The notes below the pieces were generated by a model that was not told the origin of the DNA, made no database searches, and saw only the letters and a program-made list of their open reading frames with translations. Both the position numbers and the translations under genes were made by a program. Source: Ilyonectria destructans (taxonomy: Eukaryota > Ascomycota > Sordariomycetes > Hypocreales > Nectriaceae). From it: a DNA stretch of 64,000 nucleotides. Below, one piece after another: positions 45,105 through 55,973 of the stretch. The stretch is taken from positions 434,001 through 498,000 of the forward strand of contig JAHEWK010000010.1 of assembly GCA_020740775.1 (NCBI GenBank). The letters are read 5' to 3'. Every line of letters begins with the position of its first letter. Positions within the stretch are counted from its first letter, which is position 1.

Positions 45105-48057
45105 TCAACGTCTCACCGTCTCGGCATCGTGATCATCATCTAATTGAACGCCACCATCACTCGAGCCGTCCGAGTCAACCTCTGAGCCAACGTCTGGGTC
45201 GTCCTCCAACTCTGAGTCCCCCCAATCCCCCCATTTCCACCCCGCCCTCAGCGCTGGCAAATATTCGGATTCCCAGTTCTCCAATAGCCAAGACAACTCA
45301 GCCTCATCGTAATAAGGACATCGCTCCTCCCTTCCTTGCCAAATGCTTCTGAAGTCTGCTGGGGTGTAATACTCGGTATACCTGGCTACTCTCGGATGGC
45401 GAATGCGATATTTAGCGACATCGTGACCGGATTCTGCGAGTACTGCATCCCATATGTCGCCTATTAGACCGTGCGACATCTCATATATGCGAAGCGAAGC
45501 CCCGAAGCCGTCAGCTGCATCGAAATCGAGAGCGGATTTTGTGAGTACTTTTTCTAGTGTTGGGATTGCATAAAATTGCCTCGTATCACTCTCGTATGCA
45601 GTTTGGGAAACCGAAACGCCGAAGTCGTCAACTGCATCGACGTCCGCACCGCACTGCACCAAGTAGACCAGCCCATCGAATTTTGCACGGGGCGTCGTGA
45701 AATCATACACCAAATTATCTACGCAGAGGTGAAGGCTTGTTTTGCCGCAAGCATCGCGAGCTTGGATATTAGCTCCTCTTCGCATGAGCATTTGAAATCC
45801 CTCGATAGTCCATTGCATACCGGAGCAGTAGCTTAGGAAGGGGGATTTTCCCTCTGGGTTTATCGAGCTGCTGTTCACGTCGGCAAATGGACCAGCATGA
45901 TTTAGAAACAACTCCATCGTCTCCTGTACACGAGAGCCCGTGAATTAATATGGATCTGTAAGAGGAGAGCAAGGGGGCTGCCATACCGGTATGCCATCAC
46001 AGAACGCACCGTTGAGTTCGCTCATCCAGCGGATACCATCCTCCTCGTAACAAATCGTTGGGTCTGCTCCTGCGTTTAGAAGGACCCTTCGACACTCGAT
46101 TAGACGTGCAAAGTGTCGCTCCTCCAAAACATAATCGGGATCCAAACAAAAGAAGACACCGGCCCTATTATGTATATAATCAGTGAACTTTGCCCCCAAA
46201 AAATTGTTGCATTTCTTCTTGCATACTTGCTAGTTTTGTAACTCTTGAACCCCCTTACGCACGGTGCCACATGATCGACATCAGCCCCATGATCAACCAG
46301 AAATCTACACATGTCTGGTTGTAATTGGGAAACCGCGTACTGCAAAAAAATCAATCATAAGGTGTGCAGTTGGGATCCTCGTCGTAGACGCACCTGGAGA
46401 AGTGAGGTGCCATGTTCGTCATGATCCCTCAACGATGCCTGACCTTGCATCAAGAGCTTCTGCAGGTCTGCCGTTCGACCTTGTGACACTAGGTCGAAAA
46501 AGGGAGAATCACTGAGGACAGTGCGATTGAAACTGAGTGAAGGGATCCCGAGGAAAGTCCCATTGTGAGTATGGTATTGAGTGGATGAGATTTTTAGCAT
46601 TCGGCCAGGTGTTTTGGGGAGAAGTGAGACGGTATAAGAGACTTCCCCGGCATCGTCCTTAGGGGCCCGGGTTTTATCCACGTATGAACTCTGATCGTGT
46701 CTTAGATGTCGTTCCTCATACTTTTCTAAGATAGTTATATCCAAGGTAGCAAACCCCACGTCGTACGTGGCTCGCTCCTTATGTGAAAGCCTCACAGTGT
46801 TTGCACAGAAGAGTGGTTCATCGTCTATGAACAATTGTCAGCGGTTTCGTTATTTGGGCTAATTGTAAACTCAACGGAGTGTAAATCTTACGGCTACCAG
46901 GACCAAGGGAGACTATCCTCGCGCACATGAGGGCATGCGATAATGGTTTCAATAGTTCTTGTATGTCTCTAAGACGACGAGAGTAGGGCCCAGCCGGAGT
47001 CGGAGTGGCCATGGACTCGAGATGGTTTAAAAATGCGGACAAAGCATCTAAGACCTCCGTATTATTAGTCGATAGAGCCCGAGTCTGGTCGAGTCGAGCT
47101 AGCCGAACCACTTCGAACTCGACGAGGTCGTAAAGTTGGATCATGGTTTGTTGCAAGCTAGTAACGCTTTCTTCCCTATGAATAGACTTTGAATTCATGG
47201 CGGGAATGGACTCTTCGTCATCGAGCTCAACAATGCGCGTCAAGTTGTCGGATGGAGTCGAGTAGGTAGTGAGTTGATCAGTGAGGTTCTTAACCAGCCC
47301 CAGTATCTCCTGATATTGCGCCGTGGACGAGAAAGACATCCCATCCATAGCGCTTCGGATGCTGCTTATGCCATAGTCCACCGACTGGCTGATACACGCT
47401 GTCGTTTGGGTATATGCCGTTTCTCGACTCTCCAGGCATGTCTGATAGGTCTGTATATTTTGTGAAAGGATACGGACCTCCTCGTGGACCTCAATGGTCG
47501 AGTCACTTTGACCACATAAGTATCAAGCTGATCAATGGGGAAAAAAGGAAAATTAGAGAGCTTACCGCTGAAGAGTGCTCAGATGTAGGTCCAGGATAGC
47601 AATGTGATTTGCCATTGACGAATGCAAGGTGGCAATGTCTTTCTCACCCACCACATGCTTGATCTTCTTCCACAGCTTACCAAGGGCTCTCTCATTGTCG
47701 TAGATTGTGAGCTTTCCAAGTTTTACCTCGTAGACTTTTAGATCAGCGGCGCACTCGTCTATATGTCGTCTAAGCTCCCTGTCGACGGAGCTGTGCTTCC
47801 CTAAGTGGTTCAGGATGACGCCTAGCTTTTGAACATTTCGCGCGGCCTGATGAATGACTTCTGGACCATCCTTGATCACAGAAAGGGTGTTGTAGATGAA
47901 TGTGGTGGATTGGATGCCGGCGGTGACGAAGGCGACCAGACTCGCGGCGACTTCCACCGTAGCAAGTCTCAGAGAGAATCGAAAGGTGGCGCGCAATGAA
48001 ATGAAAATGAAGCGTCATATCATGTCCGCGGGAAGGAAATCACGTACGGCGAAACAT
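45105..48057 (-). CDS. HeLo-like N-terminal domain / ankyrin-repeat protein
   Basis: The model has six or seven exons. Firm ones are the block ending at 47566, then 47505-46892, 46824-46394, 46339-46259 and 45923-45105; one near 46187-45987 has an uncertain acceptor. The start is unsure: an ATG at 48057 can be spliced either to 47950 (strong donor GTACGT) or to 47967. In-frame sequence further upstream offers only a TTG. The product is about 850 residues. Residues 5-130 (ASLVAFVTAGIQSTTFIYNT, then helices with many Leu, Val and Asp) match the HeLo-like/Goodbye-type N-terminal domain found on fungal NLR-like proteins. A helical middle region follows, with no P-loop or NACHT motif visible. Ankyrin repeats occupy about residues 465-700 (LLMQGQASLRDHDEHGTSLL, FLVDHGADVDHV, LLNAGADPT, MLMRRGANIQARDACGKTSL, LVQCGADVDAVDD). 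The C-terminus is strongly acidic. Roles in cell-death or heterokaryon incompatibility signalling are known for related architectures but not shown here. Confidence 0.75.
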
Positions 48058-48669
48058 ATGGCAGGTTGGTTATGGTCCAGGACAATGAAGCCGGGAGGGG
48101 TTGGGAGAGAAGAGAATCAGGCTGAGGCTGTGATGGGAAGCGCTGTGCCTAAAGAATAAATACAACGTCTCAGTCAGCCTCATAGACAGCCTCACACTCA
48201 ACGTAGCCAATGATTGATGCCTCATGGGCATGGCAATATGGCTCGGACAACAAGGACCAAGACAACTACAAAAGTGAGGCGATATACTAGTAATTAGCCA
48301 GCTCCACGCGTGTAAGACGTTCTCAACACTACGTCAACATCACAAACGCGGACAACAATGTCAAGATAGTCCCAAACGAGACTGTATTAAATACTACAGC
48401 CACCCAGTCCCGTTATTTTTGCGGCCTGTGAGCAGCGATCTTTTTTAGGTTCCCCTTTTTTCCTCATACACGCCTCGTCACCCAAACAACAACCCTTTAA
48501 GCAGAAGCAAGATCCTCATCACCACCAAGCCCAAAAACACCACTCTCACCATCGCCACAACTGAGCATCAGTTTTGTCTTCCAAAGTCTTGGCTCGATTG
48601 AGCTTTAGGGCTTGCTAGAGTGCTTCTTGCTAGCGGGATACCGTCTTAATGACGTCCGGCTGAAGGCGT
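48058..48669. other. Intergenic region between the ankyrin gene and the RING gene
   Basis: About 610 bp hold the ankyrin gene promoter and the 3' flank of the RING gene. A T-rich patch (TTTTTTAGGTTCCCCTTTTTTCC) sits near 48440-48465. No gene was seen. Confidence 0.4.
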
Positions 48670-51571
48670 CTACCTCCACCGGTCACCCTCCCGCTCGGCC
48701 TCGAGCCTCCGCATACGCTCCTCTTCATCGCCGCCGCTGACGGCCTCACTGCGGCGCCCGGCTCCGGCAGCCGCCGTGGAAGAAGACGCCGTCCGCCGGC
48801 CCTTGCGGGATCCGGATCCGACGTCGTCATCGCCGTCGCGATTGCGCTTCCACCCGAGCCCGGCGATGCGCTGCGCTTCCTTGAGCAGCCGCTCGCGGTC
48901 CCGCGCCTCGCGCTCCAGCGTATGCGGATCCTTGTCCTTGTCCCGCGTGCTGTTGTCGGCTTTGCTGGAAGAGCCCTTTGCATCGTGGCCGCGCGGACCA
49001 GTCGGGGGTTTGAAGTCCTTCTCAGCGGGCGTGTCTGGCCCGTCGGTCGAGTGTCGTCGACTGCTGTACCTCGAGTCCCGATCACGATCTCGGTCTCGGT
49101 CTCGGTCGCGGTCCTTGTCTCGGTGGCGATCCTTTCGATCTTTCCTGTCCTTGTCACGCTCTCGGTCTTTGTCGCGGCGTCGGTCTCGTTCGTAGTCCCT
49201 GTCACGATGCGAGGAGCGATGGCTCGAGGACTTCTTGCGGTCTTCGTCCCGGTACTTGTCCCTTTCCCGGTCCCTGCGCTTGTCCGAGTCTCTGTCCCGG
49301 CGGCTACGGTGGCCCGAACGCTTGGAGTCGGCCGGCGAAGCTGACCGGGAGCGTTCCGTGTGCTTGTCATCCTTATCCTTGGGGCGCGAGGACTCCTCGT
49401 CTTCATGGTAGTGTCGTCGACTCTTATGCTTCTTACGACGGGACTCGTCGTCGTAGCCTTCATCCTCCGCCGACTCCGAGCGGTGGCGTCTACGTCGGCG
49501 TGAGCTCCTGTGGCCCCGACTCTGGCTGCGACTTCTACTAGCCGTCCTCGATCTGGAGCCGGTGTTATCTGGTTCGCGGTCGTCGTGCTCCTCGTCACGT
49601 TTGTCGTGGCCTCTGGATCGGTCTTTGCTCTGCTCGGGTCGAGTCACGTTGTTTTTGTCCTTCTCTGGCTCAGGAGAATTACTCTTAGTCCGACCTCGCT
49701 CTGCGGGACTCTCTCGCGCAGAGACATGAGGTTTGACCGGCGGCGCCTCACCACCCACCTGATAGCCTCTTGCTCGGAGGTTGAGAAGGCTCGTGTTGGG
49801 GAGGCCTTGTCGCATCGCCTTGGGTCCTGTCGGTGCGTTAATAGGAACGTCTGGCGCGACGAGAACAGATCGGATAGTCCCGGAGCCATTGCGTTGGTGG
49901 GGGTTTCCTGCAGATCCCATATTGGGGCCTGTGGGAACATCGCCGCCTGCTTCATTGCCTAGAGCCTCACGAGATGGATCCTGGTCTCCGGATGCTGGGT
50001 CACCGCCCGAGCCGGCTTCATTGGTCTTGTCGTCTCCGTCGGCGACTTCTGCTCGGACTGCTCGGCCGTATTCGTCAACATCTTGCCCTTCAGCAGACTC
50101 TCCTTGACCAGCGCCGCTGTTGTCGGTTTGGCCCTGTCCCTGGCCCTGTACGCCGGATCCAAATTGGGACATTTGACCCTGGTCCTGGTAGTTTGCGTTG
50201 CCTCCAAACTGGTAGCCACCTCGGCCATAGCCGCCGTAGTATCCGCGTCCTCGCCCGCGACCACGTCCGAAGTTGTTGCGGCGATAGTCATTGAAGTGAC
50301 CATAATTACCTTGATTGTATCCTGTCTGGAATCCTGAGTTAAAGTTCCCAAAATCACCAGTTCCCATGCCAGGACCATTTTGATTGTAATTATTCTGGTC
50401 GAAATTCCACGACTGAGAACCGTTCCAGTTATTATTGGAGCCTTGGCCAAATCCTCCTCCGAAGCCTCCCATGCCGTTCATGCCCATGCCTTGAAAGCCA
50501 CCGTTCATAAACATGTTCTGCATTGTCATCGGGTCCATGCTCATGCCTGGCATGCCTGGAAAGTGCGTTAGCGCTGGAACGATATGATTGTCGTGTGGAT
50601 ATTTCAAGACTTACTCATCATGGGAAAGCCACCAAAGCCGTTGGGAGCCATGCCGTTCTGCATTGCCATCATCATCTGCATCTGGTTCATGTCACCAGAC
50701 CCGGAGAAGTTCGGGTTTGGAAACCCGCCGTTCATCGCTTCCGAATCGTAGTTTTCTTCGTCGTCGCCAGCTTGGTCGCCACCATCGTCCTTTTCGACGA
50801 GTGCCTGTTCGTTAGAATCCTCGGCGCCAGGTTCTCCTTCGCCTTCATCGGCCGGCGCGCCCTTGGGCTCGCCTACGCCGTCTGGCTGGGGTATGGTTGT
50901 GTCCTGACCATTGGTATCCTGTCCGAGATGTTAGCTCATTTCTGGAAGGGAAGAGGTGGGGCACCGTACCTCGTCAGCAGGCTGAAGGGAGCCGGTCTCG
51001 CGCGTCTCCTTGGGCGCAGAAACGGTTTCTGCTAATTGCCCGTCTCCGCCGTGGTTTTCTTCAGCGGGCGGACCCGCAACGGGTGGCTCTACAGCCGGCA
51101 AGGACTGCTTGGGCGCCTCAACTGGCGTCGGAGGCGCAGAGTCTTTGGTTTCCTTGGGCCGACTCGCCTCTCGCTTCTTTTCGGCAGTGCGGAGAAAGAC
51201 CCGGATTGTGGTTCGCAGGGACTTGTTGGGGTTGCAGTCTTCGGCAGAGAGAGGGGAGTGTTCGCAGACGGGGCAGGAAGGAGGAAGATTTGATTGACCT
51301 GATTCAAGTCAGTATAAGCCTGGGTGTCTCTGGGTCGACCACACATACAGGTCTCGCAGATGGCCTGTTCACAGCAGGGAAGCCGGAAGGCATTTATGGC
51401 AAGCTTGCTGCAGATGGCGCATCGGAGTTTGATGGGGATGTCGTCGGGAGAGAGCGAGCTGTGGAAAATGGTTAGTTGAGCGCAAGCGCAACATGGTGGT
51501 GCTCCCCAGCGGGCAGCGGGCAACACCTACCTGATGAGCTCTGCCTGAGCCTCAGATATGGAGGAAGTCAT
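48670..51571 (-). CDS. RING-finger protein with prion-like RGG and RS/RD-rich regions
   Basis: Five exons (51571-51531, 51458-51349, 51298-50970, 50918-50615, 50555-48670) encode 889 residues; every junction is in frame. A RING/U-box-like zinc domain sits at about residues 26-75: RCAICSKLAINAFRLPCCEQ, then CETC, then PPSCPVCEHSPL. Next is an acidic, Gln/Glu-rich linker. A Met/Gly/Asn/Gln-rich, prion-like segment follows (about residues 230-430) that ends in RGG-type GRGRGRGRGYYGGYGRGG. The last 400 residues are dominated by Ser-Arg, Asp-Arg and Arg-Asp repeats as in splicing factors. The RING resembles that of RBBP6/Mpe1 proteins of the mRNA 3'-end machinery, but no DWNN ubiquitin-like domain or zinc knuckle is visible, so the assignment is tentative. 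The protein is probably nuclear and RNA-associated, and may be an E3 ligase. The Arg/Asp repeats cause long false reading frames on the opposite strand. Confidence 0.82.
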
Positions 51572-52489
51572 ATCTGTTTCGCGCAGCTCCTGTGTCGGGG
51601 CAAGTTACAGCGTGTGAGGGAGCGTCATGGAGAAGCCGGGAGTAACTCTGTGATATGCGATATGCGATATGCGTGGCGTGGCGAGGCGAGGCTAAGGCCA
51701 AGGCCGAAGCGAAAGCTGCTGGTATAGGCGTCGGGTAGAGGTGCAGGAGGCAGGCTCTCAGCCACGTCACAGAGGCGAGACGAAACCCCAATGGACGGAT
51801 AAGCGGCGAGTCATGCAGCAGTGGTAATTGGTAATAAGGGCCGAGCCTTGTTTTGCTTGCTCGCGAATGGCAACTGCTCGGTGTTGAGAGCGTGAGGAGT
51901 TTGCCCCCGTCGACTCGGCCTGGTGCGAAAAGAGTGGGCCCTGTAGAACCCAGGGACGCGCGCCGGAGACACGCTGAACTCTGGATCACGTGACCCATCT
52001 AATCTCTAGTCTGGCTAGGATCCCGTCCATTTGGCTGGCTCTGGCATTCGGCCACGCCGCCGACATGGAGGGAGATGAGATGCATCATGCGCGAGCTCTG
52101 TCTCTCATTATCCTTCTCGCATCACTAATCTCACTCTCATCCTAGACTCTTTTGGGAACGCAAAGACATTCAAAAAGTCCCATGTAATCCATGCTGTCAC
52201 GCGACACATCTCCATCTACATTAGGCTGGTATGCTAAGGGCGGGCGGGCTTGAAGTAGCAGAGGTAACAGAGGTAACAGAGGTAACAGAGGTAATCCATG
52301 TATATCGATGAGCAAGTAGAATTAGAGCCTGAACATACTCAACTTGCAAAAACACATTATCAACTCCCAGACGCTTCTCTTAGCATCATTCCCAAACAGC
52401 CGGCTCGCACGAAAGGGCAGGGTACCGTACAATACGAAAACACTCTCCGCATACTCCCTCTCTCTCTCTCCGGTCCACCCATCGCCTGA
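51572..52489. other. Intergenic region upstream of the RING gene
   Basis: About 920 bp. It contains GATATGC and GGCGTGGCGAGGCGAG short repeats at 51655-51690 and the GAGGTAACA minisatellite at 52261-52294. The right end should hold the Rab5 3' UTR. No gene is supported. Confidence 0.4.
52261..52294. repeat. GAGGTAACA minisatellite
   Basis: Nearly four perfect head-to-tail copies of a 9-bp unit in the 3' flank of the Rab5 gene. Confidence 0.9.
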
Positions 52490-53334
52490 CTAGCATGCAC
52501 AGCTGTCCTTGGCCCCAACGTCCTTGGAGCCCCCGAGATTTACTCGTTGTTCCTCTCCTCCTCTGGCGGCTGCGCTAGTGGCCCCGGCGCCTCTTGCGCT
52601 CTTCAACGACGTCTCGGGAATAGCGTTTGCGATGGCAGTAAAGACTTCGGTAACGTTGTGTCCGCTCTTTGCGCTGGTCTCGAAGAACAGCAGACCCTCC
52701 TCCTCGGCGTACGACTGTGCCTCCTCTGTAGAAACCTTGCGCGCATTGCCCGAGTCATCACCGTCCTCGCCATCCTCGCCATCATCGCCGTTGGCGGTAA
52801 CAGCACCAGCTGCGCTCGTCAAATCTAGCTTGTTGCCCACCAATGCGATAACGATGCCGGGAGAGGCTTGGCGTTGCAGCTCAGCGACCCAGTGCTTGGC
52901 CTTGACGAGGGAGGTGGGCTTGGTGAGGTCGTAGACGACGAGGGCGGCCTGGGCATTTCGGTAGTACATGGGCGCGAGGGAGGCGAAGCGCTCCTGGCCG
53001 GCGGTATCCCAGATCTCAAACTTGATCGTCCGCGTCGGGAGGTTGCACTTCTGGGTCAGGAAAGCCGCTGTGCATCATGGTTAGCCGCCATGTCAAGGAT
53101 GGTGAGTAGACGGAAACGCCGGCAAGACATACCACCAATAGTGGGCTCTTTATTTTCTTGAAAATCGTTGTTGACGAATCGCAGGACGAGAGATGACTGT
53201 CGCATGTGTCAATTTCATGCTGCGAGGTGCACTTTGGGGGGTTTTGGGGGTCGCACCTTGCCGACCGCCGCCTCGCCTAGCAGCACCAGCTTGACGCTGC
53301 TGCTCGGCTTGGGAGCGTTTGCAGAATCGGCCAT
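52490..53334 (-). CDS. YPT5: Rab5-family GTPase (Ypt5/Vps21 type)
   Basis: Three exons (53334-53257, 53196-53133, 53067-52490) encode 239 residues. The P-loop is GEAAVGKSSLV, with the exon boundary just after GK. Switch I gives [19 protein letters not shown], which is diagnostic of Rab5. Switch II is [20 protein letters not shown]. Guanine contacts are NKLD and ETSAKSG. The C-terminus SCAC is a CxC geranylgeranylation signal. Rab5 directs early endosome fusion and endosome motility along microtubules. An acidic, Gly/Asp-rich loop of about 25 residues ([16 protein letters not shown]) is inserted between the NKLD and ETSAK motifs. Intron 1 (60 nt) and intron 2 (65 nt) are canonical. The gene is head-to-head with KRI1. 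Confidence 0.95.
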
Positions 53335-54014
53335 GATCGCAGAGGAGCCGCTCGGAGATGGGAGAATGCGAAGCGGAGGACGCAGAGAGTGCGGAGGATG
53401 CGAATGTTGGAGTTGGAGGCAGAAGCGAGTTGCGATGCGATGGGGGAGCGAGTCGATGAGAGTTGCCTGGTGGGAGTCGGTCGATGGAAGCCAGCGGCAG
53501 ACAGAGGTAGAGGCAGAGAGCAGAGACAGTGGCAGTGGCAGTGTGGCAGTGGCGGTGGTTGGCTGGCGATGACGAGGCCGGGGCGTTGGAGCGCTAGACG
53601 TCAAGGCAACTGGAAAAGACAGGGAAGGGAAGGTACGTACCGAGCCATCACTTGCACTGTTGCACCACTAGAACCTCCCGTCTGGGCCCACCGTGAAATA
53701 CAGCGTCATGTGGTTGGCTAGCTGCACCCTTCTTCGCAGCTGAGCGTTGACCATGACAGTGTGGCTTGTGGCTGGTGGCGGGGCATTTTGCTTCAACTCA
53801 CCGGCGTAATGTTCTGCCGCTGCCGACCGCTCCCCGCCAAAATTTCTAGCCGGCAGAAAAAAAAGTTGTAGGAGAGTGAGCTCTCACCGAGGCTTGCAGA
53901 TCGGACTTCACCCCATTTGGCAACTGATTTTTTTGCACTTTGATTCCTCGACAACTACCCGGGAAACGGCCAATTGTCAGAGACCGAGAGTTTTCCACAT
54001 ACACAACGACCATC
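53335..54014. promoter_or_regulatory. Divergent promoter region of Rab5 (-) and KRI1 (+)
   Basis: These 680 bp separate two ATGs. They hold a GGTACGTACC palindrome near 53632-53641 and a GGCAGTGG repeat cluster near 53529-53556. No gene was recognised. Confidence 0.45.
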
Positions 54015-55973
54015 ATGGGGAAAGCCTCCGAGGACCCCCAGCGCTCAAAGCGCCAACTCCTGGACGACAGCGACTCCGAGTCTGATGGAGGGGTACCTGT
54101 TGCTGCACCCAGCCTGAAAGTGAACGAAGAATTCGCTCGTCGGTTTGAACACAACAAGAAGCGCGAGGAACAGCAACGGCTGGAGGAGAAGTACAAGAAG
54201 GGCGGAAAGGGTGACGACGACGACGATTCCTCGTCAGACGAGAGCGAAGACGAGGATGGTTTCCTTGCGACCGAGGACCTCGATGCGCAGATCTCAGCTA
54301 CTCTCCAGGCGATTCGCAACAAAGACCCCAAGGTCTACGACAAAGACGTCACATTTTACAAGGACTCCGATGAAGCCAAAGCTGCTGCTGAGAACAAGGA
54401 AAAGAAGGACAAGCCCATCTACTTACGAGACTACCACCGCGAGAAGCTGCTAGCTGGCGATGTCGGTGATTTCGACGACGAAGATGACGCCCCCAAGAAC
54501 TACTACCAGGAGCAGGATGCCCTCAAGAAGTCAATCATGACCGAGATCAATGCTGCCACCGCCGGAGATGGATCCGACGATGAGGAGGACGAGGGAGGAT
54601 TCATTAAGCGCAAGGAGCAGGCCAAAACAGATCCCAAGGGTGTCCACCCATCACGGAAGGCGGCGTTGAAGGTGACTGAGCTCGACGTTACCAATGCCGA
54701 CAAGAACCCTGAGAACTTCCTTTCCAACTTCATGACTGCTCGCGCCTGGGTCCCCCCGGATGGCTCGAATTGGAAGGCGTTTGAGTCTGACGAAGGAGAG
54801 GGCGATGACAAGGCCGACGAATTTGAGCAAGCATACAACCTGCGATTTGAGGACCCCGATAAAAGCAACGAAGTCCTTCGAACATATGCCCGAGACCTCG
54901 CCGCGTCAAAGTCTGTGAGACGGGAGGAGAAGAATAGCCGTAAACGCCAACGAGAACTGGAGCGCGAGGAAAAGGAAGCCAAGAAACAGGAACGACGCGA
55001 TGAGAAGGCCCGCCTACGGAAGCTGAAGCTCAATGAGGCCGAGGAGAAGCTACGTAAGATTAAGCAGGCTGTCGGCAGCGTGGGCAAGGAACTTAAGGAC
55101 GAGGACTGGATCAACTTCCTGGACGAAGCCTGGGAAAACGACAAGTGGGAAGAGGAGATGCTGAAGCGCTTTGGTGACGACTACTACGCGCAAGCCGACG
55201 ACGGCATGCGAGTCTCGGATGATGAGGAGGAGGATGAGAGCAAAGGAAAGAAGAATCATCCTAAGAAGCCCAAATGGGAGGACGACATCGACATCAACGA
55301 CATCGTTTCCGACTTTGAAGAGGATGAGGAGAAGCCTAAGATCAGCCTCAGCGACGCGGAAGGTGACGACGCCGAGGACGAGGAGGGTGAGGACGAAGAT
55401 GGGCCGCCCTCTAAGAAGCGCAAGACGGCAGATCACAAGCGCAACCGCCAAGAATCCCAAAAGAAAGCCCGTCAAGAACGCTCCAAACTCGAAGCCCTCG
55501 TCGACTCGAAGCTCGAGCTCACCAACCATGCTCTCCTTAACCAGCCCAACCACACGCCCTTCCGCTACCGCGAAACTTCACCGCAGTCCTTCGGTATGAC
55601 CCCCCGCGACATCCTTCTTGCCCCCTCAGACCAGGTTCTCAACGAATTCGCCGGCCTGAAGAAGCTCGCTACTTTCCGCGACGAGGAGAAGAAGCGCCGC
55701 GACCGCAAGACGCTTGGAAAGAAGGCTCGCTTGCGCCAATGGCGCCGTGGCATCTTTGGCTCTGAGTTTGAGCGTACCGGACCCACCTACGGCTTTGAGC
55801 GTGTGATTGACGAAGAGGATGTCGCCGCTGCCGGCTCGGTTATAGAGACAAAGGAGAAGAAGGGCGAATCAAGCAATGTGGTGGGTGATGTGGGCGAAGC
55901 GAGGAAGAAGAAGAGAAAGAGGTCCAAGGGCAAGAAGGGTGCCGCCGCACCCGCAGCGGAGGCGGAGGATTGA
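54015..55973 (+). CDS. KRI1: Ribosome biogenesis protein Kri1
   Basis: This intronless gene has 652 residues. The ATG at 54015 (ACGACCATCATGGGG) is the first in frame; the frame upstream opens only with TTG. The protein is extremely charged, with alternating acidic (DDDDDSSSDESEDEDG) and Lys/Arg-rich blocks. The Kri1 family signatures are the N-terminal VNEEFARRFEHNKKREE, the middle YLRDYHREKLLAGD and FMTARAWVPP, and the C-terminal MTPRDILLAPSDQVLNEF followed by KKARLRQWRRGIFG. Kri1 works with Krr1 in early 40S pre-rRNA processing in the nucleolus. The Lys-rich end (KKKRKRSKGKKG) is a likely nucleolar localisation signal. Length is close to that of other fungal homologues. No anomaly was seen. 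Confidence 0.93.
   Translation: MGKASEDPQRSKRQLLDDSDSESDGGVPVAAPSLKVNEEFARRFEHNKKREEQQRLEEKYKKGGKGDDDDDSSSDESEDEDGFLATEDLDAQISATLQAIRNKDPKVYDKDVTFYKDSDEAKAAAENKEKKDKPIYLRDYHREKLLAGDVGDFDDEDDAPKNYYQEQDALKKSIMTEINAATAGDGSDDEEDEGGFIKRKEQAKTDPKGVHPSRKAALKVTELDVTNADKNPENFLSNFMTARAWVPPDGSNWKAFESDEGEGDDKADEFEQAYNLRFEDPDKSNEVLRTYARDLAASKSVRREEKNSRKRQRELEREEKEAKKQERRDEKARLRKLKLNEAEEKLRKIKQAVGSVGKELKDEDWINFLDEAWENDKWEEEMLKRFGDDYYAQADDGMRVSDDEEEDESKGKKNHPKKPKWEDDIDINDIVSDFEEDEEKPKISLSDAEGDDAEDEEGEDEDGPPSKKRKTADHKRNRQESQKKARQERSKLEALVDSKLELTNHALLNQPNHTPFRYRETSPQSFGMTPRDILLAPSDQVLNEFAGLKKLATFRDEEKKRRDRKTLGKKARLRQWRRGIFGSEFERTGPTYGFERVIDEEDVAAAGSVIETKEKKGESSNVVGDVGEARKKKRKRSKGKKGAAAPAAEAED

Noticed and set aside
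48776..49962. Long frames antisense to the RS/RD-rich tail of the RING gene
   Set aside because: They mirror the repetitive Arg/Asp codons of the true gene and have no independent motifs.
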